NCBI GenBank assembly: GCA_910584965.1
Contig: CAJUDZ010000008.1
Location: 62,001 to 126,000 of the forward strand
Reading direction: 5' to 3'
DNA length: 64,000 nucleotides
From: an uncultured Lachnospiraceae bacterium
GTDB taxonomy: Bacteria; Bacillota; Clostridia; Lachnospirales; Lachnospiraceae
The position numbers were made by a program, and so were the translations under genes. The notes under the pieces were generated by a model that was not told the origin of the DNA, did not search any database, and saw nothing but the letters and a program-made list of their open reading frames with translations. How positions within the stretch are numbered: position 1 is the first letter of the stretch; every line of letters begins with the position of its first letter. Shown one piece after another: positions 8,236-16,385 of this stretch.

Positions 8236-8853
8236 ATGAAAAATACAAACCTTCAGAAAATTGTGCTGACAGGACTGTTCGCTGCCCTGTCGTATGTTGT
8301 CTTCACTTTTTTACAGATCAAAATCACGCTGCCCGGCGGCGATGCCACTTCGATTCATCTCGGCAACGCGGTCTGCGTTATCGGCGCTTTGCTGCTCGGC
8401 GGTGTCTATGGGGGACTCGGCGGCGCCATCGGCATGACCATCGGCGATCTGGTCGACCCGGTTTACGTTCTCTACGCGCCGAAAACTTTTCTGCTGAAAT
8501 TCTGCATCGGCCTGCTCACCGGGCTGATCGCGCACAAACTCGGACATATTTCGACGGAAAAAAACAACAGAAAAGTTTTGCTTTGGACAATTCTCGCGGC
8601 CACCGGCGGCCTGCTCTTTAATGTCGTTTTCGACCCGCTCATCGGCTATTATTACAAACTTCTGATTCTCGGAAAACCCGCGGCGGAACTGATTCTGGCA
8701 TGGAATATTACTACCACCTCAATCAATGCGGTCACTTCCTTAATCATATCAGTCGTTATTTATATGGCGCTCCGGCCGGTTTTAAAGAAATCCGGCTTCT
8801 TCTGTGAAATCGGCGCCGAAAAAACAAAAAAAACACCTGTCCGGGCGGAGTAA
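8236..8853 (+). CDS. ECF transporter S component (substrate unknown)
   Basis: A 205-residue membrane protein with about six hydrophobic segments. It begins KNTNLQKIVLTGLFAALSYV, the usual amino-terminal helix of ECF substrate-binding (S) components, and has the short Ala/Gly-rich helices needed for contact with EcfT. S components bind vitamins or metals and share an EcfAA'T energising module, which is not in this window. The substrate cannot be read from the sequence. AAAGGCGG lies seven bases before the ATG. The last codons fall inside the terminator of the convergent pspC gene. Confidence 0.75.
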   Translation: MKNTNLQKIVLTGLFAALSYVVFTFLQIKITLPGGDATSIHLGNAVCVIGALLLGGVYGGLGGAIGMTIGDLVDPVYVLYAPKTFLLKFCIGLLTGLIAHKLGHISTEKNNRKVLLWTILAATGGLLFNVVFDPLIGYYYKLLILGKPAAELILAWNITTTSINAVTSLIISVVIYMALRPVLKKSGFFCEIGAEKTKKTPVRAE

Positions 8854-8870
8854 TCCGTCCCGAACAGGTG
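8834..8870 (-). terminator. Terminator of pspC, inside the 3' end of the ECF gene
   Basis: CACCTGT(8834-8840) pairs with ACAGGTG (8864-8870), and GGGCGGA pairs with TCCGTCC inside. On the minus strand the hairpin is followed by a T-run of eight, so it ends pspC transcription. The stop codon of the convergent ECF gene lies in the loop. Confidence 0.8.
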
Positions 8871-8883
8871 CATAACCTGCTTC

Positions 8884-9084
8884 CTAATCATTTCTTTCCG
8901 GTATTATAACAGATGCTATCAAATAAATAAGCGCACCTGTTCCGCAGCCTGCCAGCGCACAGAATATCCATATGATCCTGACGATGGTCGGATCGACGTT
9001 CAAATATTCTCCAAGCCCGCCGCATACCCCGCATATCATTCTGTTTTCTCTGGAACGTGTCAGTTTTCTGTAATCATTACCCAT
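8884..9084 (-). CDS. PspC-domain small membrane protein
   Basis: A 66-residue protein that is almost entirely a PspC domain: KLTRSRENRMICGVCGGLGEY followed by NVDPTIVRIIW and one hydrophobic stretch ending in IIPERN. PspC proteins sit in the cytoplasmic membrane and take part in envelope-stress responses, though small stand-alone forms in Firmicutes are poorly studied. The Shine-Dalgarno is GAAGGAGAAGAAA. Its 3' terminator overlaps the neighbouring ECF gene. The next genes on this strand (padR-DUF1700-DUF4097) also relate to envelope functions. Confidence 0.85.
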   Translation of the reverse strand: MGNDYRKLTRSRENRMICGVCGGLGEYLNVDPTIVRIIWIFCALAGCGTGALIYLIASVIIPERND

Positions 9085-9121
9085 TTTCTTCTTCTCCTTT
9101 CATCCGTTTCAGTTTTCAGGC

Positions 9122-9319
9122 GATTGTGAAACTATGTTTTCGAAGGCTTCCGTTGTGCAAAACAGACAATCACCGCAGGGCACGCTTTCGCTGCACTGTC
9201 GCCCGCAGCGGTGCATAAGACGCCAAAGTACGGCGCCTAAACACCGGCGGCGACACAGCACCCTGCTCATGATTTGTCTGTTTTGCACAACTGCTGTCCT
9301 GAATAATGCGTTTCACAAT
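9122..9319. repeat. Long-palindrome element P1
   Basis: A 198-bp imperfect palindrome. Outer arms are ATTGTGAAAC / GTTTCACAAT; main arms are 9153-9172 and 9270-9290 (20 of 21 paired). The inner stem TGTCGCC / GGCGACA encloses GCAGCGGTG. A CACGCTTTCGCTGC strand (9181-9194) bulges on the left side only, as in the other copies. It is the most diverged of five copies. It lies between pspC and the DUF4097 gene. Confidence 0.75.
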
Positions 9320-9342
9320 TACCTGAGTTCAAATTGACCATA

Positions 9343-10368
9343 TTAGTCAACAAAATCAATTACAACGCTTCCCATCGAACATTCTATATCCAGTACGCTC
9401 CGGCCGCCGTTCCTGATCGTTCTTTCGCTGCTGAGTCCGCTGTAGCTGTTATTTCCCAGAATGATCTCTCCCACGGCACACTCAATCTCATAATCATAAT
9501 CCGTTTCCGCACCATGTAATATCAGATTCATCGAGCCGACGCCGCATTCCAGATCGGCATTCCTGCCGATTGTGCCTTCCGCCTCCAGACTTCCGGCGGA
9601 AACATTCATTTCCACCTTATCAGCCGAGAAACTCTGTATAAAAAGCATCCCCGCCCCGGCTTCTGCGGAAAGATCACCGGCTGTAATTTCTCCGACCTCC
9701 AGGCTTCCGGCCCCCGTGAAAAGATCGATCTCATTGCCGTACAGGCTTTCAATAACAGCCGTTCCCGCTCCGAGCTCCACATCAATCTCATCGGCTTCCA
9801 GTGCAATGCTCTCCAGCGTTCCTGCTCCGAGCTCCAGATCGATTGACTCCAGACTCATGTCCTTTGGAAGGTACAAATAAACCGTTCTTTTCGTCAGATC
9901 TTCCCAATTCCACCACCGTAAATTTTTTTCACTGTATAGTTTAAAAATTCCGTTCTGCAATTTATATTTGACCGGCCATGCTTCCTGATCTCTGGCAACC
10001 CAGATGTAATCGTCCTCCGATTCCTGAATCACAAGATTGCTGCCGCCGCATTCGATCTCCAGTTTCCGGACACCGGAATCGCTGTCTTTGACTTTTTCCT
10101 TCGTACCTGCTTCTAAGCCGATTCCTCCGCCGATCTCATCCATGATTCCGATTCCGAAATTCATTCCGGTATCATCATCCGTGATATACCAGAAACCGTA
10201 TCCGCTGTATGCCAGCCTCATGTCATGTCCCCACAGACGGAATGTATGGCCGTTCCACGCTTTCAGCTGGCCAAAGCCTCCCATCATACCGCAGATGCCG
10301 TAAAAAGCGAGGCCAAAGACAAACAATACCAACGCCGTAATCAAACACCCTTTTGTAAACTTTTTCAT
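9343..10368 (-). CDS. DUF4097 family beta-helix protein, membrane-anchored
   Basis: About 341 residues. One amino-terminal membrane segment (ITALVLFVFGLAFYGICG) precedes a region of short repeated beta strands with the period ELGAGTLES, ELGAGTAVIES, FTGAGSLEV, EAGAGMLFI, typical of DUF4097 adhesin-like beta-helix proteins. It is translationally coupled to the DUF1700 gene upstream (ATGA overlap at 10365-10368), and padR heads the operon. padR-DUF1700-DUF4097 is a recurrent Firmicute trio linked to envelope stress; the exact function is not established. A longer open frame extends upstream but is the wrong frame of the DUF1700 gene, so the start at 10368 is used. Confidence 0.8.
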   Translation of the reverse strand: MKKFTKGCLITALVLFVFGLAFYGICGMMGGFGQLKAWNGHTFRLWGHDMRLAYSGYGFWYITDDDTGMNFGIGIMDEIGGGIGLEAGTKEKVKDSDSGVRKLEIECGGSNLVIQESEDDYIWVARDQEAWPVKYKLQNGIFKLYSEKNLRWWNWEDLTKRTVYLYLPKDMSLESIDLELGAGTLESIALEADEIDVELGAGTAVIESLYGNEIDLFTGAGSLEVGEITAGDLSAEAGAGMLFIQSFSADKVEMNVSAGSLEAEGTIGRNADLECGVGSMNLILHGAETDYDYEIECAVGEIILGNNSYSGLSSERTIRNGGRSVLDIECSMGSVVIDFVD

Positions 10369-11255
10369 GCTCTCGCCCCTCCTATATGAAAGATACTCTG
10401 CACCAGTTTCACAACGCCCCGAATCAATGCCGGAATAAGCGTTCCGAATACGAAAACGGTAAGACAGAGGAAACACAGGCCGACTGCGAGACAGATCATC
10501 GCCCCGCCGATCATGCACAGCCCGCCGAGCGGCGTTCCGAACAATAACGCGACTCCGAATACAAACAGGGCGATTCCCGTAGCCAGCAAAGCAACCGCAA
10601 CAGCGGCAAAAGCCGCCAGAATACCGATAAGAGCGCCAAACAGGCCGATAATTACACCAATCGCGCCGCCGCCGATACCGAGCAGAACAGGACCTGCAAA
10701 AATGCACAGAATCACAATCAATGCAATCATGCCGCCCGACATCTTTCTTTTTCCCTTCTTTTCTTCCTGTCTCTGACCGGAATCCTTCCAGGAATCCTGA
10801 TACGTTCCATAACGATCGTTTCCCCGCGCATTTCCATAACCAGCGTTACCGTAACCGTTATTTCCGCTGCCGGCGTTTCCATAACCAGTGTTTCTGTCAT
10901 CTTCCGGCCCGCCGCTTCCCCGGTTAAACGGCTGCCCGTTATCATCCGGCTGCCCGTCCGCCCCGCTGCTTCCGGAAGACCGGTTAATGTCCATGATCTC
11001 TTCATTCCGGCGCTGTTCATACCCCGAAAATCCTTTTTCCGTAAACTCTCCCGTGCTGCCGCCGTCAAAAAGTCCGGCCTTGATTGTCCTGGCGAGCTGT
11101 TCCGGCGTACCGAGGGACTCGATGACACTCTGCTCGTTTTCCGCTCCGGCATCATCAAAATAATCATTATAATATTGTATTGCTTCTTCTCTTTCTGTCG
11201 GCGCCATATCCACCAGCAATTCCGCCAGATTCTTCATAAAATCCGCTCTGTTCAT
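10365..11255 (-). CDS. DUF1700 domain-containing membrane protein
   Basis: A 296-residue protein with three parts. Residues 1-65 are the DUF1700 helical head (FMKNLAELL, EAIQYYNDYFDDAG). Residues 90-165 are a low-complexity Gly/Asn/Tyr linker with NAGYGNA-type repeats. The carboxy half has several Gly/Ala-rich membrane segments. The head resembles partners of PadR-type regulators. It overlaps padR upstream and the DUF4097 gene downstream by four bases each, so the three are made together. A role in sensing membrane state is inferred from context only. Confidence 0.8.
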   Translation of the reverse strand: MNRADFMKNLAELLVDMAPTEREEAIQYYNDYFDDAGAENEQSVIESLGTPEQLARTIKAGLFDGGSTGEFTEKGFSGYEQRRNEEIMDINRSSGSSGADGQPDDNGQPFNRGSGGPEDDRNTGYGNAGSGNNGYGNAGYGNARGNDRYGTYQDSWKDSGQRQEEKKGKRKMSGGMIALIVILCIFAGPVLLGIGGGAIGVIIGLFGALIGILAAFAAVAVALLATGIALFVFGVALLFGTPLGGLCMIGGAMICLAVGLCFLCLTVFVFGTLIPALIRGVVKLVQSIFHIGGARA

Positions 11256-11575
11256 TGCTTCAATCCTCCCTCAAAAATACTGTTCAGCTTTGCAGAATAC
11301 CGATACCATTCGCTGATATACAGATTAAGCTGGGCGCGTCCCTTCTCCGTTACATTATAATAACGCCTGTTACGTCCTGCGCATTCCATGTCGTACACTT
11401 CCAGACATTCATCCTTTTGCAGTCTGCGCAGCACCGGATACAGTGTGGATTCGGAAATTTCTATGACCTGCCGGACTTCCTGCGTGATCTTATATCCGTA
11501 AGTTCCTTCCGCCTCGCTCGATACAACTGCGAGCACGATCGCATCCAACAGCGCAGCGCCTGTATTAAATACCAT
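11252..11575 (-). CDS. PadR-family transcriptional regulator
   Basis: A 107-residue winged-helix protein: LLDAIVLAVVSSEAEGTYGY, then ESTLYPVLRRLQKDECL, then GRNRRYYNVTEKGRAQL, the three canonical PadR blocks. The start at 11575 has AAAGGAGG seven bases upstream; an in-frame extension upstream has no ribosome site. It heads the padR-DUF1700-DUF4097 operon and probably represses it. A strong promoter with a 7-3-7 palindrome just past the start point lies at 11689-11749. Confidence 0.88.
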   Translation of the reverse strand: MVFNTGAALLDAIVLAVVSSEAEGTYGYKITQEVRQVIEISESTLYPVLRRLQKDECLEVYDMECAGRNRRYYNVTEKGRAQLNLYISEWYRYSAKLNSIFEGGLKQ

Positions 11576-11688
11576 GCGATATCCTCCTTTCCCTTTTCTT
11601 ATACATTTCATAAATAAACCTGCTTTCAGCTTCATGCTGCCGACAATCCTTTTCCGATTTTCGGTCAGTTTCATTATTTTTATATAAT

Positions 11689-11749
11689 ATTATACGTTGT
11701 ATAATATTGTTGTTACTGATACTATATGCTATATAATATTATTTGTCAA
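11689..11749 (-). promoter_or_regulatory. Promoter and likely operator of the padR operon
   Basis: On the minus strand TTGACA (11744-11749) and TATAGT (11721-11726) are 17 bases apart. Downstream of the -10 lies the palindrome ATTATAC-GTT-GTATAAT (11689-11705), a fitting position for autorepression by PadR. Confidence 0.75.
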
Positions 11750-11828
11750 TACATATTATGAAATTTTTTTAGAAGGGAAAAACGATGATAAAAGAAATCA
11801 ATCATACTTGCGAAGAACACAATGAAAA

Positions 11829-11855
11829 GCCGGGGAGTCCATACCACTCCCCGGC
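11829..11855 (-). terminator. Terminator of the ferredoxin gene
   Basis: GCCGGGGAGT pairs with ACTCCCCGGC around a 7-base loop, followed on the minus strand by TTTTC. It lies about 65 bp past the ferredoxin stop. Confidence 0.75.
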
Positions 11856-11921
11856 CCTGGAAAGAAAACACTGAATCAACAGGCAAATTTTCAAATAACA
11901 AGGGAAAAGTTCCGCCACCTT

Positions 11922-12107
11922 TTAAATGACCAGTGCTTTCTTTGGACATACCGATGCGCATTTCCCGCAGCCGATACATTTTTCGTAGTCTATTACGGGC
12001 GCCGAAAAATCCGTCTGGCTCAGTGCGCCGACCGGACAGGCCTTCACCGCGGGACATTTATGGTTCTGCGGGCAGTTCTCTTTTCTGATTTCCAATTTCT
12101 TTTCCAT
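11922..12107 (-). CDS. Small 4Fe-4S ferredoxin-like protein
   Basis: A 61-residue protein with CPQNHKCPAVKACPVGAL near the amino end and CIGCGKCASVCP near the carboxy end. The second block is a normal 4Fe-4S motif; the first has extra spacing (CPxNHxCPAVxxCP), a pattern seen in short ferredoxins of anaerobes. It would carry electrons in the cytoplasm. It has its own promoter at 12322-12350, an untranslated leader of about 200 bases and its own terminator. AGGAGAAG precedes the start. Confidence 0.8.
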   Translation of the reverse strand: MEKKLEIRKENCPQNHKCPAVKACPVGALSQTDFSAPVIDYEKCIGCGKCASVCPKKALVI

Positions 12108-12425
12108 GACACTTCTCCTTCTTCCTGCAATCGTTTCTGCTCCGGTTTTCCGGGTACGATTTGCTCTTCTTATCGATTATATGCTCCTTACCGGGATTCC
12201 ATGCCGTTTCTGCCGTCTCCTGCCGTTCCGCTTTACCGGCGCATTTTCCTGCCGGCTCCATCAAACAGGCCTGACCGGGTATCTCTTCATACCTTCGGCG
12301 GACGACACGGTATCTGCATCCATTATAACAAATACGGAGGAAAATGTCATTTTTCTCCGTATCCGGTTCCCTCAAACATTTCTTTAAAGAGACTTTTGAC
12401 GTCATATTTTGATTTGTACCGCATA
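12108..12425 (-). promoter_or_regulatory. Promoter and long leader of the ferredoxin gene
   Basis: The 318-bp gap before the ABC operon end. On the minus strand ATGACA (12345-12350) and TATAAT (12322-12327) are separated by exactly 17 bases, a near-consensus promoter. The transcript would have about 205 untranslated bases before the ferredoxin. A 115-codon frame crossing this region overlaps the ferredoxin in another frame and is not convincing. I see no known riboswitch. Confidence 0.6.
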
Positions 12426-14201
12426 TTATTCAGCCGAAAACTGTGCCATATAAAGCTGATAATAAACGCCTTTTTTCGCAAGAAGCTGCTGTGCGTTTCC
12501 TTCTTCCACGATGTGCCCGTCATCCACCACAAAAATACGGTCGGCATGCTGGATTGTGGAAAGCCTGTGGGCGATGACAAAAGAAGTCCTGCCCTCCAGA
12601 AGGTTCTCAATACCGCGCTGTACCAGAATTTCCGTTTTCGTATCGATGCTGGAAGTCGCTTCATCCAGCACGAGAATCTTCGGCATGGAAACCATCGTCC
12701 GTGCAAACGCGAGAAGCTGCTTCTGGCCGATGGACAGGCCGCCGCCCCGTTCGGAAAGCTCCGTATCATAGCCTTTTTCCAGCTTCATAATAAAGTCATG
12801 GGCATTGACCGCCTTTGCCGCCGCGATAACCTCCTCGTCGGATGCGTCCAGCTTTCCATAACGTATGTTATCTTTTATTGTCCCGGAAAAAAGAAAGTTA
12901 TCCTGCGTCATGATGCCCATTTGTCTGCGCAGACTTTCGATGGACACCTTTTTTACATCTTTTCCGTCAATCAGCACTTTTCCCTCCTGCACGTCATAGA
13001 AGCGGCTGATCAGGTTGACGATCGTGGATTTCCCGGCGCCCGTCGGCCCGACAAGCGCAATGGTCTCTCCCGGCCGAATCCGGAAGCTCACGTCATCCAG
13101 CACTTTTACCTTGCCGTCATAGGAAAAACTCACATGTTCAAATGTGACTTCTCCCGTAATTTCCGGCATTTCTTCCACATCCGCCTCATCCGCGATGGCC
13201 GGCGGCGTATCGAGTATCTCGAAAATCCGCTCCGCTCCCGCAATGTTTGTAACAAGCTGGTTGTAAAAATTGCTGATATTCTGAATCGGATGCCAGAACA
13301 TCGACAAATAGGTGCTGAATGCGATAAACGTACCAATAGATACTTCTTCCACACCCAGAATCACAATTCCTGTGAAGTACAGGAGAATACATCCGAGCCC
13401 CCAGGAAAAATCGATCACGGAGCCGAACGCGTCGCTGAGCCTGACCGCGTTGATAAAAGCGCCCCTGTGCTCTCCGATCAGCTCGTCAAAGGTATCTCTC
13501 GTCTCTTCCTGCGCATGAAAACTCTGAATAATCCGGATGCCCGCCATATCCTCATGAATGAAGGCATTCAGGTTCGCGGACTTTTTCCGGAAGATCTGCC
13601 AGCGCGGATGAGCCTTGACTTCGATAAAAATCATTCCCGCCATCATCAGCGGCAGGGACAGCATGGAGGCAAACGCAAGTTTCGGATTTTTATAAATCAT
13701 GATCGCCACAACCGCGACGATCGTAAAGCCGTCCGGTATCAGCGTCGTCACGCAGTTGGAAAGCACATTTTTCAGGGAATTGATATCCCCGATAATTCTC
13801 GACAGGATTTTTCCGGTAGGCCGGCTGTCAAAAAATTGAAAATCCAGCTTCTGGATATGGGTGTACAGTTCCTGCCGTATCGTCAGCAGTATCTGGTTGC
13901 ACACCTTCGCCATAATATACATCCGCAGCTTGATCACCACCACAAGCAGCAGATTCAGCGCCAACGCCGCGAGCAGAAGTCTGTACAGTCCATGAATGTC
14001 TCCGACCGCAATATGTTCGTCGATCGCCGTTTCCATAATCAGCGGATTCAACAGGCTGACCACCACGCCGTAGCCCATGATCAGAAGCACAAGCACGATC
14101 TGCCACCGGTAGGCGAGCAGATAGGAAAACAGTCTTTTCAATGTCTGTGCTTTGCTTCGTTCCACGCTTTTTTCGTCGTCTTTATAAGAATTGACCGCCA
14201 T
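12426..14201 (-). CDS. Heterodimeric ABC exporter, canonical-site half (BmrD-like)
   Basis: A 591-residue half-transporter. Six membrane segments are followed by an ATPase domain with Walker A GPTGAGKST, signature LSIGQKQ, Walker B LVLDEATSSID with the catalytic Glu, and switch AHRLST. It is the second gene of a two-gene operon, three bases after the stop of its partner. Together they would form a plasma-membrane exporter of the BmrCD/LmrCD kind. The operon leader carries a small ORF and an intrinsic terminator, so expression is probably switched by translation of the leader. The substrate is unknown. Confidence 0.88.
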   Translation of the reverse strand: MAVNSYKDDEKSVERSKAQTLKRLFSYLLAYRWQIVLVLLIMGYGVVVSLLNPLIMETAIDEHIAVGDIHGLYRLLLAALALNLLLVVVIKLRMYIMAKVCNQILLTIRQELYTHIQKLDFQFFDSRPTGKILSRIIGDINSLKNVLSNCVTTLIPDGFTIVAVVAIMIYKNPKLAFASMLSLPLMMAGMIFIEVKAHPRWQIFRKKSANLNAFIHEDMAGIRIIQSFHAQEETRDTFDELIGEHRGAFINAVRLSDAFGSVIDFSWGLGCILLYFTGIVILGVEEVSIGTFIAFSTYLSMFWHPIQNISNFYNQLVTNIAGAERIFEILDTPPAIADEADVEEMPEITGEVTFEHVSFSYDGKVKVLDDVSFRIRPGETIALVGPTGAGKSTIVNLISRFYDVQEGKVLIDGKDVKKVSIESLRRQMGIMTQDNFLFSGTIKDNIRYGKLDASDEEVIAAAKAVNAHDFIMKLEKGYDTELSERGGGLSIGQKQLLAFARTMVSMPKILVLDEATSSIDTKTEILVQRGIENLLEGRTSFVIAHRLSTIQHADRIFVVDDGHIVEEGNAQQLLAKKGVYYQLYMAQFSAE

Positions 14202-14204
14202 AGT

Positions 14205-15938
14205 CTACGCCTCCTTTCTCTCCAGAACATCCCCGTACTGGGCATAATATGTCTCATAGTATAATCCTTTTTGTTTCAGCAGGCTTTCGTGGGTTCCACG
14301 CTCCGCGATGCCGCCGTCCTGAAGCACCAGAATTTCGTCCGCATGGCGTACCGCGCTGATACGGTGCGCAATAATAATTTTTGTCGTATCCGTCAGCGTT
14401 TCCAGTGTTTCCTGTATCAGATGTTCGGTTTCCATGTCCAGTGCGGACGTGGAATCGTCCAGAATCAGAATCGGATCCCTTTTGGAAAGCGCCCGCGCAA
14501 TGCTGATACGCTGTTTCTGTCCGCCGGAAAGGCCCACGCCCCGTTCTCCGATGACCGTTTCATACTGCCGCTCCATCCGCTCGATAAAGCCGCTCGCCTG
14601 CGCATCCGTCGATGCTTTCCGCACCGCCTGATAATCCGTCGTACTCTTCTTGCCAAGTTTGATATTCTCGTTGATCGTATCCGAAAACAGGAATACATCC
14701 TGTGTCACGCTGCTGATATTCGTCCGAAGCTGCTCCAGGGAAAGCTGCCTGATATCCACGCCGTCGATGGAGATCGTGCCGCCCGTCGCATCATACATCC
14801 TCTGCAGCAGCTGTACAATCGACGTTTTTCCCGCACCGGTTGCCCCCATGATGCCGAGCGTTTTTCCCGGTTCCAGCGTGAAAGAGATGTCATGCAGGAT
14901 TTCATACATATCCGCCTTGTGGAATGATACATTGTCAAAGCATATTTTTCCCTGCATTTTATCCAGCACTACCGGCTCTTCAGCTTCCCGGATGCTGGGC
15001 GTTTCCTGATAGATCTTTTTAATTTTCTTATTGGAAGCGACCGCCGAGGAAAAACTGTTTGTCAGCCAGCCGAGCATTTCCATCGGCCATACAATATTGT
15101 TGGAATATTCCACAAATGCTGTCATTTCGCCGAGCGTCATCTCTCCCGCGATTACAAACCGGCCGCCGACCAGTATGGTCAAAATGGGAAGCAGCTTGGA
15201 AACGACCGAAAAATAGGGGTCATATTTCACAAACAGCTTCGACTGTTTCATATTCAGGTCATAATACCTTTTGTTGTGGGAAAGGAATTTCCCGATTTCG
15301 AACTTCTCTCTCGCAAAAGCCTTAACGGTCCGCACGCCTGCCAGATTTTCTTCCGCCACCGTATTCAGAGCGGCGTTTTCTTCGCTGATCTCTTCATAGA
15401 CCGCGCCCAGCTTTTTCTCCATGACGATCGCGATCGTTCCGCAGAAAAACATCGCCGCCGTCGGAATCAGCGCCAGTTTCCAGTTCAGCATATACATGCA
15501 CACCAGCACGATGCCCGTATGATAAAACACCTCGATCAGAAGCATCCCGACAAATCCAAGCGCATCCCATATGATGTCGATATCTTCTTTGACGCGGGCC
15601 ATCAGCTCTCCCGTGTTTGTCCTGTCAAAAAAATCCGCGCTCAGAGACTGGATATGTACGAACAAATCCCGGCGCATCTGAGCCGAAATTTTGGAACCCA
15701 CCCGGTCAAAAGTATACTCCTTGATGTACTGGAACGTACATCTTCCCAGGCCAATGCCCAGAAATCCAAGCAGCAGATATTTCAGTTTCCCCATATTTCC
15801 GCCGACGATGACATCGTCCACAACGGATTTGGTCAGCCGCGGCGCCATCATGTCCAGCGTTACCGCAATCAGAAGCGAAGCTACCGCAAGCAAATAAGGC
15901 ATTTTATTTTCCCAGAGATACGTTGATATTTTTTTCAT
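14205..15938 (-). CDS. Heterodimeric ABC exporter, degenerate-site half (BmrC-like)
   Basis: About 577 residues, a half-transporter beginning MKKISTYLWENKMPYLLAV. The ATPase has Walker A GATGAGKTS, signature LSGGQKQR and Walker B LILDDSTSALD, where the catalytic Glu is Asp, as expected for the non-hydrolysing partner. The start at 15938 has AAAGGAG at eleven bases; an ATG three codons earlier is only two bases from it. A longer open frame reaches back to 16067 but crosses the leader terminator and lacks a ribosome site. It is the first structural gene of the exporter operon. Confidence 0.86.
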   Translation of the reverse strand: MKKISTYLWENKMPYLLAVASLLIAVTLDMMAPRLTKSVVDDVIVGGNMGKLKYLLLGFLGIGLGRCTFQYIKEYTFDRVGSKISAQMRRDLFVHIQSLSADFFDRTNTGELMARVKEDIDIIWDALGFVGMLLIEVFYHTGIVLVCMYMLNWKLALIPTAAMFFCGTIAIVMEKKLGAVYEEISEENAALNTVAEENLAGVRTVKAFAREKFEIGKFLSHNKRYYDLNMKQSKLFVKYDPYFSVVSKLLPILTILVGGRFVIAGEMTLGEMTAFVEYSNNIVWPMEMLGWLTNSFSSAVASNKKIKKIYQETPSIREAEEPVVLDKMQGKICFDNVSFHKADMYEILHDISFTLEPGKTLGIMGATGAGKTSIVQLLQRMYDATGGTISIDGVDIRQLSLEQLRTNISSVTQDVFLFSDTINENIKLGKKSTTDYQAVRKASTDAQASGFIERMERQYETVIGERGVGLSGGQKQRISIARALSKRDPILILDDSTSALDMETEHLIQETLETLTDTTKIIIAHRISAVRHADEILVLQDGGIAERGTHESLLKQKGLYYETYYAQYGDVLERKEA

Positions 15939-16019
15939 TGCTTTCATTTCTCCTTTTTTCGTCTGCACACATGCTGTCAAATGCCGTCCCGCCGCGATCA
16001 GGGCAATTTCCTGAACAGC

Positions 16020-16054
16020 AAAAAACAGCCGCTGCTGAAATAGCCCGCGACTGT
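16020..16054 (-). terminator. Intrinsic terminator in the leader of the ABC exporter operon
   Basis: On the minus strand ACAGTCGC pairs with GCGGCTGT over eight base pairs (one G-T), with a 14-base loop, and is followed by TTTTTTG. It stands between the promoter at 16320-16348 and the first exporter gene, about 80 bp before its start. It therefore can only act as an attenuator for that operon or as a stop for the leader transcript. Confidence 0.7.
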
Positions 16055-16122
16055 TTGTCTCATACACATCTTATTCGGTTTCTCTCCATCTTCTTTCCCC
16101 GTTTCCCGGTTCTTCTGCCTGC

Positions 16123-16269
16123 TCACCGGTACATAAAAAAATATGGACAGTCCCAAATAAATACGGAGGCCATTTCGTACTTTCTGAATTTCCTGTTTCC
16201 TGTTCTGTTATTCCGGGTAAATCCTGCTCCGGATTTCATATCCTGGTGTAACGCAAAACGTGTTGACAT
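16123..16269 (-). CDS. 48-residue leader ORF before the ABC exporter
   Basis: A small ORF starting MSTRFALHQDM and ending DCPYFFMYR, with a strong GAAAGGAGG eight bases before the ATG at 16269 (an in-frame ATG at 16275 is too close to it). It begins about 45 bases after a near-consensus promoter and ends 69 bases before the leader terminator. The product has no recognised domain and is very basic in the middle. By position it resembles BmrB of B. subtilis, a leader peptide that controls bmrCD through ribosome-mediated attenuation. The likeness is in layout, not in sequence. Confidence 0.6.
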   Translation of the reverse strand: MSTRFALHQDMKSGAGFTRNNRTGNRKFRKYEMASVFIWDCPYFFMYR

Positions 16270-16319
16270 ACTCATGACCTCCTTTCTCAAAATTCTCAGT
16301 TTACTGTAACGTACTTGCT

Positions 16320-16348
16320 ATCATAAAGGATTCTTTTGCAAAAGTCAA
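16320..16348 (-). promoter_or_regulatory. Promoter of the ABC exporter leader
   Basis: TTGACT (16343-16348) and TATGAT (16320-16325) on the minus strand, 17 bases apart. Directly upstream is the convergent-free gap to the amylase gene stop at 16386. Confidence 0.8.
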
Positions 16349-16385
16349 CCATCCTTTTCCAAAAAAATCGAAAATAACATTTCTC

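Noticed and set aside
12060..14264. 734-codon plus-strand ORF
   Set aside because: It is antisense to the second ABC exporter and the ferredoxin region and has no family features.
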